Below, piece by piece: positions 24,916 to 33,570 of a stretch of DNA of 64,000 nucleotides (its first letter is position 1; the number at the start of each line of letters is the position of its first letter). Location of the stretch: the NCBI GenBank assembly GCA_902771735.1, contig CACXXO010000012.1:1-64000 (forward strand), in the 5' to 3' direction. The position numbers were made by a program, and so were the translations under genes. A model generated the notes under the pieces. That model was given only the letters and a program-made list of their open reading frames with translations. It was not told where the DNA came from and made no database searches. Source of the DNA: an uncultured Bacteroidota bacterium. Its GTDB lineage: Bacteria > Bacteroidota > Bacteroidia > Bacteroidales > P3.

Positions 24916-26811
24916 ATGCAAGGCAAACTTAACGTACAGACCGAGAACATCTTTCCGGTCATCAAGAAGTTCCTTTATTCGGACCACGAAATATTTCTAC
25001 GTGAGCTGATCAGCAACGCCGTCGACGCTACGCAGAAACTGAAGACCCTCTCGACCCGCGGCGACTTCAAGGGCGAGCTGGGCGACCTGACCATCGACGT
25101 GAAGATCGACTCGAAGAAGAAGACCCTCACCGTCAGCGACCGCGGCATCGGCATGACCGCCGACGAGGTGGAGAAGTACATCAACCAGATAGCCTTCAGC
25201 GGCGTCACCGACTTCATGGAAAAGTACAAAGACAGCCACGAACCGCTCATCGGCCATTTCGGCCTGGGCTTCTACAGCGCCTTCATGGTCAGCGACAAGG
25301 TGGAGATATTCACCAAGTCGTGGAAGGACGAGCCGGCACAGCATTGGAGCTGCGAGGGCAATCCGGAGTTCAGCATGGAGGAGGACAAGAAGCACACCGA
25401 CCGCGGAACCGACATCGTGCTGCACATCGCCGATGATTGTAAAGAGTTCCTCGAAGAGGGCACCATCCTGCAGCTGCTGAAGAAATACTGCCGTTTCATG
25501 CCCGTAGCCATCCGCTTCGGCGAGGAGAGCGTATGGGTGGACAGCGAGACCGACTGTGATAAAGATGGCAAGCCCAAACGCGTGGAAAAGAAGCAGCCCC
25601 GCATCATCAACGACCCTGAGCCTGCCTGGAAGAAATCGCCCTCGTCGCTGACAGATGAAGATTATAAAAAATTCTACCACGAGCTGTTCCCCATGAACTT
25701 CGAGGAGCCGTTGTTCCAGATTCACCTCAACGTCGACTACCCCTTCAACCTCACCGGCATCCTCTACTTCCCGAAGGTGCGCAAGACCATCGACCCCAAC
25801 CGCAACAAGATACAGCTCTACTGCAACCAGGTCTTCGTCACCGACCAGGTCGAGGGCGTGGTGCCCGACTACCTGATGCTGCTGCACGGCGTGCTCGACT
25901 CACCGGACATCCCTCTGAATGTCAGCCGCAGCTACCTGCAGAGCGACGGCAACGTGAAGAAGATCTCCCAGCACATCAGCAAGAAGGTCGCCGACAAGCT
26001 GGAAGAAATGTCGAAAAAGAAAGAGGGTGAAGATAAGAGCGCGTTGGAAGACAAATGGGACGACATCAAGATCTTTGTCCAGTACGGCATGCTGACCGAC
26101 GAGAAATTCTGCGAGCGCGCCATGAAGTTCTACCTCCTCAAGGGTGTCGACGGCAGCTACTACACCCTCGACAGCTACCGCGAGAAGATCAAGGCCTTGC
26201 AGACCGACAAGGACAAGACCGTCTGCTACCTCTACGCCAGCAACGCCGAGGAGGAGCACGCCTACATCGAGAAGGCCAAGGCCAAAGGCTACGACGTGCT
26301 GCTCATGGACAGCCCGCTGGAGAGCCACTTCATCAACCTGCTGGAACAAAAGATCGAGAAGACCCGCTTCGTGCGCGTCGACAGCGACACGGTGGAAAAA
26401 CTCATCCCCCACGACGACAGCATCCCCGAGAAGCTCAGCAAGGAGGAGAAAGAGAAGCTGCAGCCCATCATCGAGGGCGAGGTGGACAAGCAGAAGTTCA
26501 CCGTGCAGCTCGAGAGCCTCGAGGAGAGCGACGCCCCCATGCAGGTGACGCAGAGCGAGTTCATGCGCCGCTACCGCGAGATGGCGCAGACCTCCGGCGG
26601 CGGCATGGGCTTCTACGGCGAACTGCCGGAGAGCTACAACCTCGTGGTCAACATCAATCACCCGCTCATCGGTCGCGTTCTCAACGAGACCGACGAGGCC
26701 AAGCAGAAAGACCTCGTTCACCAGCTCACCGACCTGGCCCTGCTGGCCAACGGCCTGCTGAAAGGCGAAGCCTTGAGCAAGTTCCTCAAGCGTTCGGTTG
26801 AGATGATTTAA
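24916..26811 (+). CDS. htpG: Molecular chaperone HtpG (Hsp90)
   Basis: The 631-residue chaperone has the GHKL ATPase domain in order: LYSDHEIFLRELISNAVDAT, LTVSDRGIGMTADEV, IAFSGVTDFMEKYK and IGHFGLGFYSAFMVSDKVEI. The middle domain has PLFQIHLNVDYPFNLTGILY and LNVSRSYLQSDGNVKKI. The C-terminal dimerisation domain is present. It folds and protects client proteins with ATP. The length is typical. It stands alone, and its stop shares a TTAA with the convergent lipoprotein stop. No TAnnTTTG box is evident upstream, which could fit stress-specific control. Confidence 0.97.
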   Translation: MQGKLNVQTENIFPVIKKFLYSDHEIFLRELISNAVDATQKLKTLSTRGDFKGELGDLTIDVKIDSKKKTLTVSDRGIGMTADEVEKYINQIAFSGVTDFMEKYKDSHEPLIGHFGLGFYSAFMVSDKVEIFTKSWKDEPAQHWSCEGNPEFSMEEDKKHTDRGTDIVLHIADDCKEFLEEGTILQLLKKYCRFMPVAIRFGEESVWVDSETDCDKDGKPKRVEKKQPRIINDPEPAWKKSPSSLTDEDYKKFYHELFPMNFEEPLFQIHLNVDYPFNLTGILYFPKVRKTIDPNRNKIQLYCNQVFVTDQVEGVVPDYLMLLHGVLDSPDIPLNVSRSYLQSDGNVKKISQHISKKVADKLEEMSKKKEGEDKSALEDKWDDIKIFVQYGMLTDEKFCERAMKFYLLKGVDGSYYTLDSYREKIKALQTDKDKTVCYLYASNAEEEHAYIEKAKAKGYDVLLMDSPLESHFINLLEQKIEKTRFVRVDSDTVEKLIPHDDSIPEKLSKEEKEKLQPIIEGEVDKQKFTVQLESLEESDAPMQVTQSEFMRRYREMAQTSGGGMGFYGELPESYNLVVNINHPLIGRVLNETDEAKQKDLVHQLTDLALLANGLLKGEALSKFLKRSVEMI

Positions 26812-27269
26812 TACTGACGGATATAGGTAAGATTATCTAAGACGAGGAGTGTGTCATTCACCGTGAATGGATACTCCTCGTTCTTCCATTGCATGGTGTT
26901 CATGTCGCGCACCCTGACGACCATCACCCCATGGGGGATAGAATAGGTATACTTCATGTCTATCACGGTGTCGACGGCCTTGATGTATCCGGGACCCGTC
27001 ACCGAGTAGAAACCCGTTTTCGTTTTTCCTAGGTTGTCGGGGCCGAAAATCACATAATTATACGATAACTTATCTATTTTGATATTCTCCTCCGTAATGC
27101 TATCGACAACCGTCACACTGTCAATTTTCTGATACTTCCATGTGGTGTTCTCAAGCGAAACGGGTGTCCGTTCAATAAGGTTGGGGCCTTCGTATTTACT
27201 GCACGACGAGGCCGCCAGCAGCAAGGTCAGCGACATTGCCGCCATCAGGGTTTTTATAGTGTTCTTCAT
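26808..27269 (-). CDS. Small lipoprotein of unknown function (lipocalin-like pattern)
   Basis: The 153-residue protein starts MKNTIKTLMAAMSLTLLLAA and has lipobox AASSC, then SKYEGPNLIERTPVSLENTT and WKYQKIDS. The mature part is beta-rich and ends TLLVLDNLTYIRQY. An upstream ATG at 27326 is in frame but would spoil the signal peptide and cross the promoter. It shares the xTxW-after-linker pattern with three other lipoproteins here. The function is unknown. It has its own promoter, convergent with htpG. Confidence 0.75.
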   Translation of the reverse strand: MKNTIKTLMAAMSLTLLLAASSCSKYEGPNLIERTPVSLENTTWKYQKIDSVTVVDSITEENIKIDKLSYNYVIFGPDNLGKTKTGFYSVTGPGYIKAVDTVIDMKYTYSIPHGVMVVRVRDMNTMQWKNEEYPFTVNDTLLVLDNLTYIRQY

Positions 27270-27296
27270 ATACAATGCACTGCGTTTTTGACGATG

Positions 27297-27304
27297 CAAA
27301 AATA
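27297..27304 (-). promoter_or_regulatory. Bacteroidota -7 box for the lipoprotein gene
   Basis: On the minus strand this reads TATTTTTG then CA, matching TAnnTTTG. It lies 27 bases upstream of the lipoprotein ATG. Confidence 0.6.
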
Positions 27305-27413
27305 CAACATTTTCTACACACGGCAAAATATTTTTTTCAAACAGAGGGCAAAAAACACAATAAAACGCCCTCGGCGACGTTAATAGAACATTAATATTAA
27401 AAGAAAGAATCTA

Positions 27414-28109
27414 ATGAAAAAGACATTATTTACCCTCGCTGCCTCAGCGCTCCTCTTCACCGCCTGCGGCACCAAACAGGAGCCTGTCAACGAAGAACAA
27501 ATAACCAATAATAACAATACAAGAATGGAACTGAAGAACGTCAACGAGCGCGTCAATATGGGCGCCAAACTTTATGTCACGCCGCAGCCGGCACTGATGA
27601 TTGCCACCTACGACGCCGAGGGCAATCCCGACGTGATGATGGCCGCCTGGGGTGGCCAGTACGAGGGCAACCAGGTCTGCTTCCAGCTCAGCAGCCACCA
27701 AACCACCGACAACCTGCGCCTCAACAAGGCCTTCACCCTCAGCTATGCCGACGCCCGCACGGTGGCCGAGAGCGACTACTTCGGCATCGCCAGCGGCCGC
27801 GACGTGAAGGACAAAGTGGCCCACGTGGGCTTCCACTGCACCAAGAGCGCAAACGTCAACGCCCCCGTCATCGACGAGTACCCCCTGGCCATGGAGTGCA
27901 AAGTGGTGGAGATGATTGAACGCGGCAATGGCGGCGCCTTCGTCGTGGGCGAAATCGTCAACGCCGTGGCCGACCCCGCCATCCTCACCGACGGCAAGAT
28001 CGACATCAAAAAACTCAACCCGCTGGTGTGGGACGGCTCGTCGTTCAACTACTTCACCATCGCCGACAGCGTGGGCAAGGCCTGGAACAGCGGTATGAAA
28101 CTTAAATAA
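27414..28109 (+). CDS. Flavin reductase-like protein with a lipoprotein signal
   Basis: The 231-residue protein opens with a lipoprotein signal (MKKTLFTLAASALLFTAC, Cys18). A flavoredoxin-type FMN-binding split barrel follows at about residues 50-225: PALMIATYDAEGNPDVMMAA, WGGQYEGNQVCFQLSSHQTT, FTLSYADARTVAESDYFGIA, PLAMECKVVEMI and GEIVNAVADPAI. Relatives bind FMN and usually act in the cytoplasm. Here the signal would tether the flavoprotein in the envelope, suggesting an extracytoplasmic electron-transfer role. The alternative start at the inner Met (RMELKNVNERVNMGA, near 27525) would give a cytoplasmic form. It lies 12 bases before rfbB. Confidence 0.82.
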   Translation: MKKTLFTLAASALLFTACGTKQEPVNEEQITNNNNTRMELKNVNERVNMGAKLYVTPQPALMIATYDAEGNPDVMMAAWGGQYEGNQVCFQLSSHQTTDNLRLNKAFTLSYADARTVAESDYFGIASGRDVKDKVAHVGFHCTKSANVNAPVIDEYPLAMECKVVEMIERGNGGAFVVGEIVNAVADPAILTDGKIDIKKLNPLVWDGSSFNYFTIADSVGKAWNSGMKLK

Positions 28110-28121
28110 TCAAGATAAACC

Positions 28122-29252
28122 ATGAACATCATCATCACCGGCGGTGCCGGATTCATTGGAAGCCATGTGGTACGGTTGTTTGTCAACAAGTACCCGCAAT
28201 ACAAGATTATCAACCTTGACAAGTTGACCTATGCCGGCAACCTCGCCAACCTTAAAGACATCGAAGACAAACCCAACTACAAGTTCGTCAAGATGGACAT
28301 ATGCGACTTCGACGGTGTCTATAAGTTGATGCAGGACGAGAAGGTCGACGGCATCATCCACCTTGCCGCCGAGAGTCATGTGGACCGCAGCATCAAGGAC
28401 CCCTTCACCTTCGCACAGACCAACGTGATGGGCACCCTATCGATGCTTCAGGCCGCGAAACTCTACTGGGAGAGCCTGCCCGAGAAATTCGAAGGCAAGA
28501 AGTTTTACCATATCTCGACCGACGAGGTTTACGGCGCCCTTGAGATGACCCATCCCGAGGGCATCAAGCCTCCGTTCTCCACCAAGGCCTCGAGTGGCAA
28601 GCACCATCTGGCCTACGGCGAGAAATTCTTCACCGAAGACCTTAAATACCAACCCCATAGCCCTTATAGCGCAGCCAAAGCCTCGAGCGACCACTTCGTG
28701 CGCGCCTTCCACGACACCTACGGCCTGCCCACCATCGTCACCAACTGCTCGAACAACTACGGTCCCTATCAGTTCCCCGAGAAGCTCATTCCGCTCTTTA
28801 TCAACAACATCCGTCACCGCAAGCCACTGCCCGTCTACGGCAAGGGCGAAAACGTGCGCGACTGGCTTTATGTCGAAGACCACGCCCGTGCCATCGACCT
28901 CATTTTCCACAAGGGCAAGATTGCCGAGACCTACAACATCGGCGGTTTCAACGAGTGGAAGAATATCGACATCATCAAGGTGGTCATCAACACCGTCGAC
29001 CGCTTGCTGGGTCGGCCCGAAGGTGCCGACATGGATCTCATCACCTATGTCACCGACCGCGCCGGACACGATATGCGCTACGCCATCGACAGCTCGAAAC
29101 TGCAGCGTGAACTCGGATGGGAGCCCAGTCTCCAGTTCGAAGAGGGCATCGAGAAAACTGTCCGCTGGTATCTCGATAACCAAGATTGGATGGACAACAT
29201 CACCCGCGGCGACTACATGAAATACTATGAGGACATGTATGCAGGCAGGTAA
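28122..29252 (+). CDS. rfbB: dTDP-glucose 4,6-dehydratase RfbB
   Basis: The 376-residue short-chain dehydrogenase has the NAD motif TGGAGFIGSHVVRLF, the LAAESHVDRSIKDPF block, the catalytic region YHISTDEVYGAL and YSAAKASSDH (Tyr and Lys), and NNYGPYQFPEKLIPLFI. It converts dTDP-glucose to dTDP-4-keto-6-deoxyglucose, the entry to rhamnose and other deoxysugars of surface polysaccharides. The other rfb genes are not next to it. It is followed by a UUCG-loop terminator, and it lies 12 bases after the flavin reductase, so the two may be cotranscribed. Confidence 0.95.
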   Translation: MNIIITGGAGFIGSHVVRLFVNKYPQYKIINLDKLTYAGNLANLKDIEDKPNYKFVKMDICDFDGVYKLMQDEKVDGIIHLAAESHVDRSIKDPFTFAQTNVMGTLSMLQAAKLYWESLPEKFEGKKFYHISTDEVYGALEMTHPEGIKPPFSTKASSGKHHLAYGEKFFTEDLKYQPHSPYSAAKASSDHFVRAFHDTYGLPTIVTNCSNNYGPYQFPEKLIPLFINNIRHRKPLPVYGKGENVRDWLYVEDHARAIDLIFHKGKIAETYNIGGFNEWKNIDIIKVVINTVDRLLGRPEGADMDLITYVTDRAGHDMRYAIDSSKLQRELGWEPSLQFEEGIEKTVRWYLDNQDWMDNITRGDYMKYYEDMYAGR

Positions 29253-29284
29253 CCCGACCTTGCCCATTTGTTAAAATAACATTG

Positions 29285-29312
29285 AGACCATCTTCGGATG
29301 GTCTTTTTTTTT
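29285..29312 (+). terminator. Intrinsic terminator after rfbB
   Basis: An 8-bp stem (AGACCATC and GATGGTCT) is closed by a stable TTCG tetraloop and followed by about nine T. It lies 32 bases after the stop. Confidence 0.92.
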
Positions 29313-29383
29313 GTTCCAAATCACCCAAATTGTATAAAACAGGAAAAACAAGCACATCCCTCACACAATCAACATACTAAACA

Positions 29384-29475
29384 CTTACCAACACCCTACC
29401 AACACCCTACCAACTCCTACCATGGTAGGAGTTGGTAGGGTGTTGGTAGGGCTTTTGTAGGGGAATGGTAGGTGG
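29384..29475. repeat. Intergenic palindromic repeat, copy 4 (58-bp perfect palindrome)
   Basis: Bases 29394-29451 form a perfect palindrome centred on CCATGG, with variable unit GTAGGGTGTTG and extra units on both sides. It lies in the 338-base gap 29253-29590 between the rfbB terminator and blaI. The remaining DNA is very AT-rich (29475-29590) with no further gene. Confidence 0.95.
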
Positions 29476-29590
29476 AAAAATGTTGGCTGGTAGCAAAAAT
29501 ATTTTTTATTTTTTTTCATCGTTACACAATAATAAAATATTTTTTCCGTTTATTAACTAATAAAATAATTATAAAACAAAACCAATAGTT

Positions 29591-29941
29591 ATGGTAAAGG
29601 AACTGACAAAAGCCGAAGAACAGGTGATGCAGGCATTGTGGAAAATCGAGAAAGGATTTGCCAATGAAATTGTTGCAGCCGTGGAGAGCGATGCTGCATA
29701 CAACACGGTGCTCACGGTGGTGAGGATTCTGGAGCAGAAGGGCTTCGTGGCGCATGAGACCTTCAACCGCTCGAACCGCTACTATCCGCTCGTCACACGC
29801 GAAGAGTACATGCAGCAACAACTGGGGCGCCTGACCAGGAGCTATTTCGGGTCGGCACGGGCGTTGGTGTCGTTTCTTGTCGACAAAAAGGAAGTCAGCC
29901 TCGAAGACCTCGAGGCAATCACCAAAGCCATTGAGTCATGA
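29591..29941 (+). CDS. BlaI/MecI/CopY family repressor
   Basis: The 116-residue winged-helix protein shows TKAEEQVMQALWKIEKGFAN, YNTVLTVVRILEQKGFVAHE and a C-terminal dimerisation helix (SFLVDKKEVSLEDLEAI). In the classic system BlaI represses target genes and is destroyed when the BlaR1 membrane peptidase is activated. The next gene, overlapping by 4 bases, encodes such a peptidase, so the pair should act together. The repressor probably controls its own operon. No beta-lactamase gene is nearby, so the inducer may not be an antibiotic. Confidence 0.93.
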   Translation: MVKELTKAEEQVMQALWKIEKGFANEIVAAVESDAAYNTVLTVVRILEQKGFVAHETFNRSNRYYPLVTREEYMQQQLGRLTRSYFGSARALVSFLVDKKEVSLEDLEAITKAIES

Positions 29942-31212
29942 TACGCTGGATGATTATGTCGACGCTGGCCACAGGCCTTTTCTACGCGCTCTACCTTTGG
30001 CTCTTCCGACGCGACCGTTGGTTTGATCTCTCGCGCGCGTATCTTTTTACTATATTAGGGTTCTGTTCCATGTTCCCCTGGTTCCAGTTGCCCGCGAGCG
30101 TGATGTCGTCGACTCCCGCGACGGAATTCCTGATGACAGTCGACAACCCCGAGAGGTATGTCGTCGGGAACATTCCGATGGAGGAACCCGAACTCTCGCT
30201 CAAGCTGGACATCATTCCGAGTATCTATTTTGGAGGCGTGGCCCTGATGCTGGCGATACTCATCATCCAGCTGACGGTGCAGGCGATGCGCATTCGCCGA
30301 CTTCGCAGGGAGTACCCAGTCTATGGCCGAGGCAACGGATTCGACATTCCCAAAGGGGCGCTGCTCATTCTCATCCCCGACAACACGGAGCCTTACTCGT
30401 TTTTCAAGCATATCATTGTCGGCACACGCGGCCTCGACGAGGAGGAGATGCGCTGCATCCTCGCCCACGAGTCGGTGCATGTGAGCCGGAACCATTCGAT
30501 TGACATCGTGTGCATGCGAGTGTCATGCTGCGTCTTGTGGTTCATACCTTTCGCATGGATGATGCTGAACGAACTGAGATCCGTGCACGAGTACCAAGCC
30601 GATGCGGCGGCAGCCGACGGCGACAACAAAGACTATCTGCGTCTGCTCTACCGGCAGACCACTGGTTTCGGATATGGCCATATCACCAATAAATTCAACA
30701 GTATTAACATCAAAAAACGTATCGTTATGATGAACAAAACGAAATCGCGCTTCGGCGCATGGAAAATGCTGGCCGCGCTGCCTGTGGCGGCACTGCTGAT
30801 GATGGTGGGCTGCAAGCCTGCAACTGTCGAAAAAGCCGACACCAAAGAAGGTCAGATGGACGAAGCGACTGTCGTCGAGGATGACACTATCTATGAGACT
30901 TTGGTACACCCAGTAGAGGTAGATCCTGAATTCCCGGGCGGCAACGAGGCCCTCTATAAGTATCTGGCCCAAAATATCAAATACCCCGAGAAGGCCAAGG
31001 CTGACAAGATTGAAGGTCGAGTTGTCGTTGGCTTTGTCATCGAGAAAGACGGCAGCATCTCCAATGCCAAAGTGCGGCGCAGCGTCAATGCCGAGATGGA
31101 TGCCGAGGCACTCCGCGTAATCAACGCAATGCCTAAATGGCAACCGGGGACAATGGAAGGCAAGCCTGTCCGGGTGCATTACAACATCCCCATCACATTC
31201 AAGCTGCAATGA
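29938..31212 (+). CDS. M56 (BlaR1-type) metallopeptidase fused to a TonB C-terminal domain
   Basis: The 424-residue membrane protein has four predicted helices (near 5-23, 40-55, 95-115 and 190-210). The cytoplasmic zinc peptidase has HESVH (residues 177-181) and a downstream ELRSVHEYQADAAAADGD that supplies the third ligand. A fifth hydrophobic segment (LAALPVAALLMMVGC) leads to a periplasmic linker and a TonB C-terminal domain (~335-424: DPEFPGGNEALYKYLAQNIK, GRVVVGFVIEKDGSIS, MPKWQPG). It probably senses an envelope signal and cleaves the BlaI repressor. The TonB end may contact outer-membrane receptors. It overlaps blaI and the LRR lipoprotein gene by 4 bases each. Confidence 0.92.
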   Translation: MIRWMIMSTLATGLFYALYLWLFRRDRWFDLSRAYLFTILGFCSMFPWFQLPASVMSSTPATEFLMTVDNPERYVVGNIPMEEPELSLKLDIIPSIYFGGVALMLAILIIQLTVQAMRIRRLRREYPVYGRGNGFDIPKGALLILIPDNTEPYSFFKHIIVGTRGLDEEEMRCILAHESVHVSRNHSIDIVCMRVSCCVLWFIPFAWMMLNELRSVHEYQADAAAADGDNKDYLRLLYRQTTGFGYGHITNKFNSINIKKRIVMMNKTKSRFGAWKMLAALPVAALLMMVGCKPATVEKADTKEGQMDEATVVEDDTIYETLVHPVEVDPEFPGGNEALYKYLAQNIKYPEKAKADKIEGRVVVGFVIEKDGSISNAKVRRSVNAEMDAEALRVINAMPKWQPGTMEGKPVRVHYNIPITFKLQ

Positions 31213-31907
31213 AACCCTACTACCTTGTAGCACTGCTAAGTCTCCTGCTGGCGGGTTGCGTCGCATCGCGGCCTGCCAGTGAGGAGGTTTGCGACTGCCA
31301 GCGTGTGGTGAAGGTGCCGGACAAGGCCTTTCGCACATGGCTGATGGACAAAGGTTACGCCGAGAAAGCGGGAGGAAAGAAACTGCGGGCTACCAAAGAG
31401 GGATGCGCTTTGACGGCATTGGAGTGCTATGGTCAGGGTATCCAGAGCCTGGAGGGCATCGAGATGTTTCCTCAGCTGGAGCAGGTGACCTGTAGCGACA
31501 ATCCACTCACGGAGCTCGACCTCAATGCGCTTCCGCAACTTCAACGACTGTACGGTCTCAACCTGCCGCTGAGGCACATAGCCATCGACAGTTGCCATCG
31601 GCTGCATCATATCGAGCTGAGCCATACCCATCTCAACGGTTTCGACCTGGCCCCGTTTCCTGAGCTGGAATTCTTCTTCTGCATTTTTGCACCCATTACC
31701 ACCATCGATCTTTCGCCGTGTCATTTGCTCAAATCGCTCTATATCCGTGGTACCCAGATTCGTGAGGTGGATCTCCGACCGTGTGTCAACCTTTTGGAAC
31801 TGCATGCTTTGGACACGCCGCTACAATCCGTTGTTGTCACCGAGAAGCAATACAACAGCAACATGAAGGTGTCGGTGGCCGACACGGTGAGAATCGAAGT
31901 GCGGTAG
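31209..31907 (+). CDS. Lipoprotein with leucine-rich-repeat-like segments
   Basis: The 232-residue protein starts MKPYYLVALLSLLLAGC (lipobox LAGC, Cys17). After a Cys-containing linker there is an EF-hand-like or LRR N-cap region (VPDKAFRTWLMDKGY), then about seven LRR-like turns of 20-22 residues (IQSLEGIEMFPQLEQVTCSD, NPLTELDLNALPQLQRLYGL and so on). Such LRR proteins usually bind proteins or glycans. The ATG overlaps the M56-TonB stop (ATGA), so it is part of the BlaI operon and could be the sensor's ligand-binding partner or its output. Confidence 0.85.
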   Translation: MKPYYLVALLSLLLAGCVASRPASEEVCDCQRVVKVPDKAFRTWLMDKGYAEKAGGKKLRATKEGCALTALECYGQGIQSLEGIEMFPQLEQVTCSDNPLTELDLNALPQLQRLYGLNLPLRHIAIDSCHRLHHIELSHTHLNGFDLAPFPELEFFFCIFAPITTIDLSPCHLLKSLYIRGTQIREVDLRPCVNLLELHALDTPLQSVVVTEKQYNSNMKVSVADTVRIEVR

Positions 31908-31941
31908 ACAATATTTTCGCCACCTTGTCGTTATAGGTGAT

Positions 31942-32532
31942 ATGACAAAAAACATCATCTTCGACTTCGGCAATGTGTTGGTGCAGTGGCATCCAGAACT
32001 GATATATGGCAATTACTTCGGCGACGAGGCAAAAGCGTGGTGGTTTCTGCGCCATGTGGCTGACATGGACTTCCGCCAGCGTATCGATGCCGGAGAGCTT
32101 ATGGACACCTGCATCGCGGAGCAGCAGGCCCGGTATCCTGAATACAGCGAAGCCATTGCCCTCTACCGCAACTGTTGGCGCGAGATGCTCACCGACGAAG
32201 TGCCTGGCATGCGGGAACTGATTAATGAGCTAAAGACCAAGAAATACGAGATTTATGGTCTGACCAATTGGAGCATGGAGACTTTCCCAGAGGCCCGCAA
32301 CCATTTTGGGATCCTACAGATGATTGACCGCTATGTGGTCAGCGGTGCCGAAAGGTTGGTGAAGCCCGACCACAGGCTGTTCAAGGTGCTTCTCGACCGC
32401 TACCACCTGCAAGCAGAAGACTGCACTTTCGTTGACGACAACCCCGCCAATGTCGAGGCCGCACGCCAAATGGGCATGCAGGGCATTGTTTTCACGGGAG
32501 CAGATGATTTACGCAAACAGCTCGGATTATGA
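31942..32532 (+). CDS. HAD-superfamily phosphatase (YihX-like)
   Basis: The 196-residue HAD hydrolase has motif I FDFGNVLVQW (nucleophile Asp), motif II YGLTNWSMETFPEA, motif III Lys in ERLVKPDHRLFKVLL and motif IV CTFVDDNPANVEAARQMGMQ. The DFGNV form and size match YihX-type enzymes, which dephosphorylate sugar phosphates such as glucose 1-phosphate or FMN-like substrates. The true substrate is unknown. The ATG lies 34 bases after the LRR lipoprotein stop, and the outer-membrane gene overlaps its stop by 4 bases. Confidence 0.88.
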   Translation: MTKNIIFDFGNVLVQWHPELIYGNYFGDEAKAWWFLRHVADMDFRQRIDAGELMDTCIAEQQARYPEYSEAIALYRNCWREMLTDEVPGMRELINELKTKKYEIYGLTNWSMETFPEARNHFGILQMIDRYVVSGAERLVKPDHRLFKVLLDRYHLQAEDCTFVDDNPANVEAARQMGMQGIVFTGADDLRKQLGL

Positions 32533-33152
32533 AAAAAATAATATTAGCCCTCTTATTTCTCAATTTTCAACTTTCAATTTTCAATCTTGCCCAAGCCCAG
32601 GGCCGCTTCGACGCCCACGTGTTTGCAGGATTGAACATGAGTCAGATTGATGGCGACCGCTCTGACGGGTACAGCCATCCTGGTTTGCGCGCCGGGGTAG
32701 GAACCAGTTTCTGCTTGGGCGAGGAGCTCAATTCACCTTGGCGCATGGTGGTGGAACTGGCTTTCAGCAACAAGGGGTCCTATGTAAAAAATGTCGATCA
32801 ATCGATATCCCTGAGTTATGTAGAAATCCCTATTTTGATGTCGTACAATACCATGGAAAACCGGCTTCGAATTGCTGCCGGCATCGCTCCTGCCTATTGT
32901 GTGAGAACCAAGGTAACAACGGCCGGCGCCGAAGAATCGGGATGGAACTACAATATTTCGGCATTCGACTGGCTACCACTCACCCTCAGCCTGCGCTACC
33001 GATTCACCGACCACCTTGGCATCGAGGCTCGCTACCAGTATTCTGCCCTGAGCATCACCAAGAATACCGGTTCAGGTACGTACTTCCTCTTCCGCACCAA
33101 CAAAGGTTGCTTCAACAACTTAGTGAGTTTTTCCTTAAGCTATACTTTTTAA
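32529..33152 (+). CDS. Outer-membrane beta-barrel protein (PorT-like fold)
   Basis: The 207-residue protein has a signal peptide (MKKIILALLFLNFQLSIFNL, cleaved after AQA). The body is a small eight-strand barrel pattern: FDAHVFAGLNMSQIDGD, GLRAGVGTSFCLGEEL, MVVELAFSNKGSYVKN, SLSYVEIPILMSY, LRIAAGIAPAY, LTLSLRYRFTDHLGIEARYQ and NLVSFSLSYTF with a terminal Phe. This is the PorT / outer-membrane-barrel family common in Bacteroidota. The signal peptide core is encoded by an AT-rich CAATTTTCAA-type repeat. It overlaps the HAD gene by 4 bases and is followed 3 bases later by the thioesterase. Confidence 0.87.
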   Translation: MKKIILALLFLNFQLSIFNLAQAQGRFDAHVFAGLNMSQIDGDRSDGYSHPGLRAGVGTSFCLGEELNSPWRMVVELAFSNKGSYVKNVDQSISLSYVEIPILMSYNTMENRLRIAAGIAPAYCVRTKVTTAGAEESGWNYNISAFDWLPLTLSLRYRFTDHLGIEARYQYSALSITKNTGSGTYFLFRTNKGCFNNLVSFSLSYTF

Positions 33153-33155
33153 AAG

Positions 33156-33566
33156 ATGGAATACACCGACCTTGCTCGCGAGATTTTCAAGAAAGACCGT
33201 TATGCCACCGGACTGACAGGCATCGTCATCGACCATGTGGACAATCACGAAGCCGTCTGCACAATGAAGGTAACCGAACATCATTGCAATGCCCGCAAAG
33301 TTGCCATGGGCGGAGCGCTCTTCACCCTGGCCGATTTTTCCGCCGCCGTGGCAGCCAACAGCGACAGCCTCGCCGACGAAGACCTCCATTGGGTCTCATT
33401 GGAATCAAACATCCACTACCTCTCCCCCGCCCCTCTCGGTTCCACCCTCCGCGCCACATCCCTTACCCTCAAGCACGGCCGTACTACAGCGCTCTATCAA
33501 ACGATAATAGAAAGTCCCGACAAAGGCAGAGTTGCCGTTGTCGAGACTACTATGATTTACGTGTAG
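33156..33566 (+). CDS. PaaI-type hotdog thioesterase
   Basis: The 136-residue hotdog-fold protein shows HHCNARKVAMGGALFTLADF (N...G...D active-site pattern of PaaI-like thioesterases) and WVSLESNIHYLSPAPLGSTL. It should hydrolyse acyl-CoA or aryl-CoA thioesters as a tetramer; the substrate is unknown. It is the last gene of the plus-strand run before the convergent lpxA, whose stop is 4 bases away. Confidence 0.9.
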   Translation: MEYTDLAREIFKKDRYATGLTGIVIDHVDNHEAVCTMKVTEHHCNARKVAMGGALFTLADFSAAVAANSDSLADEDLHWVSLESNIHYLSPAPLGSTLRATSLTLKHGRTTALYQTIIESPDKGRVAVVETTMIYV

Positions 33567-33570
33567 TTTT

